Origin: Heligmosomoides polygyrus polygyrus
Lineage: Eukaryota > Nematoda > Chromadorea > Rhabditida > Heligmosomidae
Length of the DNA stretch: 64,000 nt
Assembly: GCA_947396885.1 (NCBI GenBank)
Contig: OX377205.1
Location: forward strand, 49,832,676-49,896,675
Direction: 5' to 3'
Under the pieces are notes generated by a model, which worked only from the letters and a program-made list of their open reading frames with translations, was not told the origin of the DNA and made no database searches. Both the position numbers and the translations under genes were made by a program. This document shows positions 56,200-64,000 of the stretch, in pieces (within the stretch, counting starts at the first letter, position 1; every line of letters starts with the position of its first letter).

Positions 56200-57550
56200 G
56201 GTGAACTTCTTCGTCGGTCAGTTGTTTTTGAGATTCTGCCCGCATTTTACGTCTACGGATGTCGTGGAGGCAATTTGAATGCGCATTTGGCCTAAACAAT
56301 GATTTGCCTGGCCAGCCGATGAACAGGTCACTGCTTTATCCTTCAAAAGAAAATCTGGTAGCAGCTCAGTGACCACCCCGCAAGGCTTGCTTGTCCTGAG
56401 CGGGACCCAAATCAATAGCCTTTGTTTGGGGCGCATGCGACAGCCTGCATCTCCTGATGTGCTTCCATGCACACGTGGAACTATAATAAAGGCACATTTT
56501 TGTTCAAGCCATATGGTAAAGAAAGACATGATGGCACTTAGCGGGCTGGTGACCGCTGCGAGATTGCACATGCTCATGGAACACTCACACAAACACGGTT
56601 TCTGTGAGCACGTGATAGAACTCCAGGGTCTGGCAGACCTAACTTACCCCCTTTAAGATACCTTGCAGGTGTGCAGTGGGCACCAGCCCACTTAGTACCA
56701 AAGATATTATTAAAGTGGCACAGTGCAATGGGTTGTTTTTCGACCGGCTGTTATGATCGATTTTATCGATTTTTGCTGAGTTGGCCATTGGGTGTGGGTG
56801 ACGCGTGTATATGTCGGCCGTATGGCAGACATCACAAAAGGGAGGCGGTGTAGATGGCTGTTGTTTATCGATCGATTTTTGTTAAGTTTACCGTTTAATC
56901 AATAATTAATAAGTTGGCTGGGGAATAGTTACATTCGCGAGTTCTTCGCAAATAAGAAATATCTGTTTCTACCACTTACTTGGATGAATCACCAGAAAGA
57001 AATGAGACCGGCCCTCATGGCTGGCCTATTCCTAGCTGCCTGTAATACGCTTTGTGATCGCAAAATTGACAGTTTGGTAGTTCACATTTTTGGATGAGCA
57101 GGACAGGTTTGCTGCAGATTTACATATATTGCTTTTTCGTCAGTCCGTCATTGGCTGCCATTATGCGGAAGCATCGTTTCATGAATGTTCTTAGCAGACA
57201 GTTAGCCACCAACTCCAAAAATGATCGATTTGAAGTGACCTAGAAGCTTGCAGTGGCTGAAGCAGATTGTTTCCCCTTCAAATGTCTTGTAAACCTTTCG
57301 TTTGTTTCTCATGAGTTGCACTCTACAACACACAAGTACCCTTTGAGAAAAATTCGTATTTCAGGAAACAATGGAATTAGGCCCTTCCATGAGCCCTTTG
57401 ATCCCGCTATGTGTAAGTTCTCCACCTCATTTTTCCATGTTCAAGGGAGTTTATGAGAAGCCTGTCGATAAAAACCTCGTGCTTAACTAGGAAGGAAACC
57501 GTTATGTATTGCTTCCATTTTTCTTCCAGGCTGTCGTCTATCATGTCTAT
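56200..57550. other. no recognisable gene
   Basis: Overlapping frames on both strands at 56218-56656 (124 and 95 codons) share no known motif. The rest is featureless. Confidence 0.3.
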
Positions 57551-57559
57551 CAGGCAGCC

Positions 57560-57725
57560 TGATTTTTCATTCGAATTCGAATATTCGAAAAGTTGCGTTT
57601 TTCGAATGCATTCGAATTCGAATATTCAGAAAAACCACGTTTTTCGAATATATTCGATTTCGAATGCTCGAAATTTTTCGGTATTCGAAACCATTCGAAT
57701 ATTCGAAATTTTTGCGAGGGCATAA
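57560..57725. repeat. AT-rich repeat of the 54.5-kb type, inverted
   Basis: It contains GTTTTTCGAATGCATTCGAA and ends GGGCATAAGTACAGT. Its inverse, ACTGTACTTATGCCC, resembles the start of the 54.5-kb copy (ACTATACTTATGC). The two could be ends of one 3.3-kb element, but flanking bases do not form a target duplication. Confidence 0.6.
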
Positions 57726-58084
57726 GTACAGTGCTTACCTCCACTAACTGATGTCTGTTGTGCCACCTAAAACGTGGCAGCTTCCAGACGTCCACCTTGT
57801 GACTTCTAGGAACGTCTGTAGGTGACGAAAGTTGCATCTTTTTCAGCACTGCACGCGTCTCCGACTGCTAGTGGTTATAGAAGCAGGCGACGAGAGGGTA
57901 CTCTCTCACGCGCGCGCTGAGTCACCTCATTCGGCCGGGAGCCGTCGGGTCGCAGCCGGAGTGACTGTTTTTCTGCGCTCTCCCCTTTCCGCTCGCTCGG
58001 ATGATCCGTGTTCTTACAATTAGACGATCAATTAGGCGCACGTTGGCGATGGAGCGCGAAATCCTTCATTCCTAGCATTGCACA

Positions 58085-58945
58085 CACGAACCTCTCGTCG
58101 CCCAGGAAATGCGGACCAGGTTAGGGAAGGGACTCCATGGTGGGTGCCATTGAAGCTGCTCGTGTGGAAACTGCTTTCGTCGCTCAGGGGGAGCCACAGC
58201 TGGGTTCGGCGCTCTTCGAGCGGCGAAACGCATGCGGCTTGAAAAATGTGCAAAAATTGCGTCAACGTTGTGTGCACGTTGAAGCTCCTCAAGTTCCAAG
58301 TAGTCAGCTGAAATGCAAGTACGCCACAACGCTTGGGGACCGAACCCCCTCCTGGCCGCATTAGTTGGGCGAAGGGCGGCTGTTGGCAATTTGCCAGCAG
58401 CGCGGCGGCTCCGCATGCGTTCGCGATGGAGCGCGAAATCCATTGCTGTTGGGTTCTTTCGTCGCTCAGGGGGAGTCCGCAGCTGAGTTCTGCGCTCTTC
58501 GAGCGCAGGACCAGGCTAGGGAAGGGACTCAGGGGTGGGTGTCATCCAAGCTGCTCGTGTGGAAACCGCTTTCGTCGCTCAGGGGGAGTCCGCAGCTGGG
58601 TTCTGCGCTCTTCGAGCGCAGGACCAGGCTAGGGAAGGGACTCCGGGGTGGGTGTCATCCAAGCTGCTCGTGTGGAAACCGCTTTCGTCGCTCAGGGGGG
58701 AGTCCGCAGCTGGGTTCTGCGCTCTTCGAGCGCAGGAGCAGGCTAGGGAAGGGACTCCGGGGTGGGTGTCATCCAAGCTGCTCGTGTGAAAACTGCTGTC
58801 GTCGCTCAGGGGAAGCCCGCAGCTGGGTTCTGCGCTCTTCGAGCGCAGGACCAGGCTAGGGAAGGGACTCCGGGGTGGGTGCCATCCAAGCTGCTCGTGT
58901 GGAAACCGCTTTCGTCGCTCAGGGTGAAGTCCGCAGCTGGGCTAT
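58085..58945 (+). repeat. 113-bp tandem array
   Basis: Units start at 58457, 58570, 58683, 58797 and 58910 (TTTCGTCGCTCAGGGGGAGT), with a period of 113-114 bp and only a few differences. A diverged partial unit precedes them at 58085-58230. Open frames on both strands result from the absence of stops in the unit and are not evidence of a protein. Confidence 0.9.
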
Positions 58946-59044
58946 GCAAAACCGTTACAGCTGGAAAAAAGGGCAGAAAACGTCTGAAAACTGAGTAGAC
59001 GTTAAAACTCCTGAGATCTCGTCCAGTCAATTGAAATGCAAAAA

Positions 59045-59135
59045 CACCGGCGTGCAGAGGAACCGAACCCCTGACCTCCGTCATCACCGTGAGGCGCTCT
59101 ACCCACTGCACCACGAGCTGCTTGGCGAAAGTGTC
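59045..59135 (-). ncRNA. tRNA-derived (SINE-like) module
   Basis: The reverse complement holds GGTGCAGTGGGTAGAGCGC (A box-like) and GGGGTTCGGTTCCTC (B box-like). It is a third copy of the module seen at 47.8 and 52.4 kb, next to the 113-bp array. Confidence 0.5.
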
Positions 59136-59484
59136 ATCGCGGGCGTATAAGAGGCAGAAATCGCACGGCTTCCGCGCTCCGTCGCCAAAGTGGAGTGCAA
59201 GCGGCTGCGTCGCGTACGTCACTGGGCATGTTGCCAACAGCCGCCCTTCGCCTAAATCTTTCGGCCCCCCCTCCTCCCTCGCATCAAGCGACCACACTAT
59301 CCACTGCGCGCACAACAGATAGATCGAATGTCAACGTGGACGCCCATGCGCGATCTCTAAGCTAGGAGGGCACAGACAGCTTTCTACCACAGTTTCCGCG
59401 CTCCATCGCCAACCGGTATACGGTAACCATTCGAGGGTGCATTCGTCGGAATCGTTTTATATATGGTCCCGAGTCTGCGGCGAT

Positions 59485-59590
59485 GGCACGTAAAAACACC
59501 CCCCCCCCCCGTGCAATCGATTGGGTCAGGCTTTCGCGATGGGGCGCGCGCTCACCGTGCAGTGGAGCCGACCACGCGGCATCGTCCGCT
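59485..59590 (+). repeat. GC-rich dispersed repeat, partner of 61960-62045
   Basis: CGTGCAATCGATTGGGTCAG and the following GCTTTCGCGATGGGGCGCGC occur inverted at 61960-62045. Both copies have a C or G run at the same place. Confidence 0.75.
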
Positions 59591-59859
59591 GGCTTGACAG
59601 CTTGGAGGGGGCTGAAAGGGATTACACCACTTTTCCGTGCAGTACTTATGAGCACACGACTCAGTGGTATCAAGTAACGACGTGAGGGCAACGGATAAGG
59701 CATCGTAACTCGCCGTTAAACGCACACAAGCAAAAAACTGCGGACGAGTTTTCGGACGAGTTGTTCGGGCGTGAAAGGTAAAAATTCAAACAGGCCAACA
59801 CGGCGTTGGCGATGGGGCGCGAAATCCTTCAATGCAAGCATTACACGAGCGAACCTCTT

Positions 59860-60130
59860 GTCGCTCAAGGGGGGGGGGGGGGGGAGGGGGCTCGGAGCAG
59901 GCAAGGGAAGAGACTCCAGGGTGTGGTGCGGCCAAGCTGTTCGTGTGGAAACTGCTCACATCGCCCAGGGGGGGGGGGGGGGGGGTCGGAGCTGGCTTCT
60001 GCGCTCTTCGAACGCAGAAGCAGGCAAGGGAAGGGACTCCAGGGTGTGGTGCAGCCAAGCTGCTCGTGTGGAAACTGCTCACATCGCCCAGGGGGGGGGG
60101 GGGGGGGGTTCGGAGCTGTCTTCTGCGCTC
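59860..60130 (+). repeat. diverged relatives of the 113-bp unit with G-runs
   Basis: Two units of about 120 bp share CTCTTCGA(A/G)CGCAG, GGGAAGGGACTCCAGGGTGT and CTGCTCGTGTGGAAACTGCT with the 58-kb array. Each carries a run of 16-18 G (59869, 59970, 60091). Confidence 0.8.
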
Positions 60131-60610
60131 TTCGAGTATCACTTCATGGGGCATCAACCGCTCAACAAACTCCCAATCGATCTTCACCTCCTCAAAGCTG
60201 GTGGTTGTTGCACCTGAAAGAACGAGATGGGCGACAGATATGCGAAAACAGATAAAACTGACTTGGACGCAAATCGTCTCAATATTCTTAAGAGTGCACA
60301 GACCGCTATAATCAACTTTGAGGAACGATAATCGCTAGAAAAACTAATTTAAGCATGCTGTTTGTCCCTTCAGACAAGGAGATTGTATAATGCTACCTCT
60401 CGTAGGTTAGGTTAGGGTGTTGTGATCCTATAACCACTTATGTCCAATCTCCGTAATTATCAACCTGACAACACTATCCAACCGGATCACTAACCACTCA
60501 GTGCTGCGATAGCTATGTATTCTCTGGCTTACGGATAACGCCAACTTTGAACGCTAGGAACCGAACAATCTAGCGATATCTTCAATTGACTACTGACTTT
60601 GTCCTGTCCT

Positions 60611-60686
60611 CGGTTGGTCCCCAAACGAATGACGTGTTAGAGCGCGTTAGAGGGCTCTAACACGTCATTCGTTTGGGGACCAACCG
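60611..60686. repeat. perfect 32-bp hairpin
   Basis: CGGTTGGTCCCCAAACGAAT starts the left arm (60611-60642). The right arm (60655-60686) is its exact complement around a 12-base loop, CGCGTTAGAGGG. A transcript would fold into a perfect stem. Confidence 0.9.
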
Positions 60687-60857
60687 ACCTCTGGTACTAG
60701 GACAACTTCCCCTCAGTTTTTCGCTTGTGTACGTTTAACGAGGAGTCATCGTATAGCATGTAGCATGTGATGTAATTTACTTTGATAATGTACATGTACA
60801 TGTAGACTGATGATAATGTGCATGTACATGTACACTGATACATGTGATGTAATTTAC

Positions 60858-61560
60858 TTTCATTTTTCTAAAGCATTCGATAGGGTAGACCATTCTAGAC
60901 TTATGCAAAAACCTGAACATCTGAAGTTCCATCCCTTAGTGTGTAAATGAATGCGAAATCGTTCAGAGCGTAGTTTTCAGGCCAGGATAGGAGGTAATGC
61001 AAAAACCTGAACATCTGAAGTTCCATCCCCTAGTGTGTAATTGAAATCGTTCAGAGCGTAGTTTTCAGGCCAGGATAGGAGGTACTTTTTGAGTCTGTAG
61101 GTTGGTGAAGAGCGAAGTTCCCCAGAGAGAAGTCCTTTCCGCAGTTCTGTTCGCTATATACGTAGCTGAGCTGCCGTTAATTCTTGAGGAAAGCGGTGTT
61201 GTTTGCGGACTATATCAAGATCAATGGGAAAATTGAATCAGGTACCGATGTGGAAAGAGTAAAGTGTGGAGAGAGATTGGAAAGGATTTATGAGTGGTCA
61301 ACTATCTGGAAGTTACCTCTTGCCCCTGAGAAAAGTGTACATATGAGATTAGAAGGGTCGGAGTACTCTGCTTGGTACTCGTTGTGAGGACAAATGTTGA
61401 ATGCAGTGGTTAAGATGAAGGATTTGGGATTTTATTACAACAATGAGCAACTCAAACTGCCATGTCTCATCCCTAGAAGTCTTTCATTTCATAATCGTGA
61501 AACTCTTAACTTATGGTTAGACATTATCACCAAAAGCATGTAGATTCTTTTAGCTTTCAT
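60858..61560 (+). pseudogene. CR1 reverse transcriptase fragment with internal duplication
   Basis: The translation starts KAFDRVDHSRLM (the RT A motif) and continues with VLSAVLFAIYVAELP and FADYIKINGKIES (the YADD box decayed to FADY). It ends with WSTIWKLPLAPEKSVHM and KDLGFYYNNE. Positions 60905-60998 and 60999-61085 are tandem copies of the same RT segment (about 90 bp). This is a plus-strand CR1-type fossil. Confidence 0.75.
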
Positions 61561-61959
61561 TAAGATTAACTCTGGGCGGAGGGAAATCTTAAATCTGACG
61601 TTTTGGACCAAACTCTTAGAATAGGAACGTTGAAATGGATGCGATCCTTTTAAAAAATGTGTATCCTAAGAGGGCTGTATGAGCAAAACAGACTGTGTAA
61701 CATATACACTCAGTAACCAACTGAATTTCACTACCACGAATCGTAAGAGCACTTCCAAAGTGTATATGATTAGAATTTACTGTGCTCCAGTTTCGTAGCA
61801 GCTGTTGCAAGGTGCTTCTCTTTAGCGTTTACCGTGAAATATGCCGTGTCGTGGCTGCAAAATGGCCCCACGCCCAACTTCGAATTACGCCAAGTTGGCA
61901 CTGTTTCCCGTAATCTAAGTTCCTGTTCCCCTCGAAGCTACTAAGCCGGCTTATGACGT

Positions 61960-62045
61960 GTCGTCGGCTCCACTGCACGGTGCGCGCGCGCCCCATCGCG
62001 AAAGCCTGACCCAATCGATTGCACGGGGGGGGGGTGTTTTTACGA
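61960..62045 (-). repeat. GC-rich dispersed repeat, inverted partner of 59485-59590
   Basis: The reverse complement contains CGTGCAATCGATTGGGTCAG. The two could bound a 2.5-kb element, but they may be separate copies. Confidence 0.7.
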
Positions 62046-62129
62046 CAAGAATCTAGATTACGGAAAATGCAGGGCCGACTTACCGTAACCCAAAATTGCG
62101 TAAGCGGTGTGTTGTGCAATCGCGACCGC

Positions 62130-62215
62130 CCTGTTCCGGGATTTTCACGCGATGTACGGTCCCAATTATTTGACACCGGCGGCTGCCGCGACGCAAAAGC
62201 GCCGCGCAATGACTC
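62130..62215. repeat. short repeat shared with 63170-63270
   Basis: The reverse complement of 62145-62190 (CGCGGCAGCCGCCGGTGTC) recurs at 63232-63270 with a few changes. Confidence 0.55.
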
Positions 62216-64000
62216 AGCTGTTTCGTGCGCGCGATCCACCGACACTCGAGTACTCTGACCCGTTAATTGAACATTGGGCTAAACCTCTCTCTACATTGGT
62301 GGAAATTACAATGCGTGGATTACACGAAAACATTACGCATCTATACCACGGTTGTCAGAATGGTGGCTACCGCCCTTGCTTGCTGGCTGACTAACTGGTC
62401 GATAACCGAAGTACGAAATTTCAGTCCATAAGAGCTCGAACCAGCAGTATATTGTATTGGGAAAATAGCTGTAGTCCAGCTCAGATAATCAGCGACTTTG
62501 GGTCCATGATCAACTAATCGTCTTTTCGAAGGGGTTGTTCGTAATTGTTAAGCATGAGCAACCGTCGATTACTCGTGAAATCGTCAGCGAATACTACAAC
62601 AATCACACCAGAAACCTATACCCATATTTGTACTAATGAGAGAAGGACACACCAGGTCGCAGTGACACTTGGAGGTAATATGTACAGTGATTTTACGAAG
62701 GGGCGAGAGCATAACAAATATTCCTGGAATCAAAGAGCGTGCAGCAATGTAGAAAGAAGCGCCGGCAGTCGCGTATACCTCAGTTTGATCCAAGTTTCGT
62801 TACCCACCCAGGCAAACTTAGTCCTCTATCGCTCTGAGGGCGGTGAATTCGTACCAGATTTCTCTGAAAAACATAAAGCACAGATTTTTTGGTTAGCTGT
62901 CTGTGTAGTAATCTGAATACGCATCCATTACCGCCTCACAATAGTCTGTGGAAGTACATTTCGTCATTCTTTTTCCCAAACTTTGTTTCAGGGAGGAAAT
63001 AAACATCCATAATGTTCAAAGCTGCATCCGCTGACACGCATCACCTCAAAGTGCCGTGACCACCCGTTCTCCTTTTCTTGAATGAGCGTTAGCCTACTCG
63101 GACACAATTGAGTAATTATTGAGTGGAGTTACTCTCATTGCGGCAGATTCAACGGTCTCGAAGCAGCAGTGCTGTGAAAAGAGCGCGCAGCGCAGCAAGC
63201 GCAACGCCGCAATGTCCGCACGCGAAGTCGCGGCGCGGCAGCCGCCGGTGCCGAATAATGGCGATCGCGATGTACAAGGAGCATGCCTTGGGAATAATTC
63301 CCCAGCTGATTAAAGATAAGAAGTAGTGCAGAATTGTCCAGATGTTTAGTATAAAACCAGTTCTATTCCAGGAAAAGCACTTAATTGTTAGTATCTTAAG
63401 GTTAACGCCAACGAACCATAGAATTTCTTGTGTAAAACCATGCAAACGTTTTTCCTAGTCCTCCTTTAACGCGGTTTCTTCTTCTTGGAGTTTGTGCTTA
63501 TCGTAACATCTCTATTCTCTTAATCGTGGTACAGTTGAACGGTTATTTGTTGTCGATATCAGGACGAAAAAGGTTAAACTAGATAAATCAAGGAAGACTA
63601 GCTACCGGGATGTAAATCAAAACCATACTTAACATTCAGTTTCACATTTTTTTCAGTTTAACATTCAGTTTCAAGAGTACCAAGTGGAAGTATAATGTGC
63701 GGAGCACGCCGACGTGGTGAAATACTGATGAATTTAGTGCACATTTATATCAAAGGCAGACCTAGCAAGCGAATTTACACTCTGGAGTAGTTACCACTCT
63801 CCGAATTCTATATTGGAACACCTCTTACGATGCAATGAAACGAAGACGTGAGCAAATACTTGTAGCATACAGAAGTATGAAAAAAGTAAAAGACAGCCTT
63901 ACTCCATCCCTCTTGGGATCCGCCACGCTCTGTTCTTCTACGTATTACGTGAAAAGGATTTTTATCTCAACAGTGGACTACAGTTTAATTCCATGCGGGC
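62216..64000. other. no recognisable gene
   Basis: Two longer plus-strand frames (62107-62394 with 95 codons, 62545-62916 with 123 codons) have no motif I know and no splice support. They could be single exons but are not called. Confidence 0.3.

Noticed and set aside
56218..56656. Paired 124- and 95-codon frames on opposite strands
   Set aside because: Neither shows a motif, and neither is supported by splice sites or neighbours.
58333..58998. Long plus-strand open frames across the 113-bp array, 78-164 codons
   Set aside because: They arise because the repeat unit lacks stops in several frames; translation is repetitive, arginine- and serine-rich, and present on both strands.
59771..60311. 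Overlapping frames of about 130-160 codons rich in glycine or proline
   Set aside because: They are made by G-runs and GC-rich repeats and occur on both strands over the same bases.
60400..60425. TAGGTTAGGTTAGGGTG as telomeric repeat
   Set aside because: Only two to three imperfect units, and the nematode telomere unit is TTAGGC.

Overview
This window is eukaryotic and most likely comes from a parasitic nematode of the hookworm type. The support is indirect. Short introns end in TTTAG or TTTCAG. Almost all recognisable coding sequence belongs to animal transposon families common in clade V nematodes (Ty3/gypsy, CR1, RTE, mariner/Tc1, hAT, Mutator-like). Several GC-rich dispersed repeats also look familiar from hookworm assemblies. 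There are no prokaryotic operons, rRNA genes or CRISPR arrays. The species call is an inference.

Layout. At 1.7-3.0 kb there is a probable host gene fragment on the plus strand: four exons whose splice phases fit together, product not recognised. At 6.7-7.5 kb lies a CR1 endonuclease fossil. At 8398-10354 lies a complete Mutator-like element with about 105-bp inverted ends, a perfect 9-bp target duplication and a decayed C2H2 zinc-finger gene inside. It sits in an older repeat whose uninterrupted copy is at about 11.2-11.4 kb. From 12.9 to 18.1 kb is a minus-strand Ty3/gypsy fossil, split by a 2.6-kb element and carrying an inverted duplication of part of its integrase.

At 19277-27501 lies the best-preserved transposon: a Ty3/gypsy retrotransposon with both LTRs, gag, protease, RT, RNase H, integrase, and a further unidentified ORF between integrase and the 3' LTR. 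It carries many frameshifts and a Tc1-type insertion in gag. From 28.9 to 44.2 kb a second, older gypsy copy is spread over 15 kb. It was broken up by a foldback element, a Mutator-like MITE, a CR1 element (itself hit by a solo LTR), an RTE element and AT-rich repeats. This order gives a relative history of insertions.

From 44 kb to the end are CR1 scraps (45.8, 60.9 kb), a hAT-like element with 8-bp target duplication (48136-51476) inside an inverted pair of tRNA-like repeats, an internally deleted mariner (55269-56191), AT-rich minisatellites built on TTCGAA, a 113-bp tandem array (58.1-58.9 kb) and a perfect 32-bp hairpin (60.6 kb). No host gene could be recognised there. Most elements are dead; the interest lies in their architecture, the clear target duplications, and the undescribed ORFs carried by the Mutator-like element and the gypsy family.
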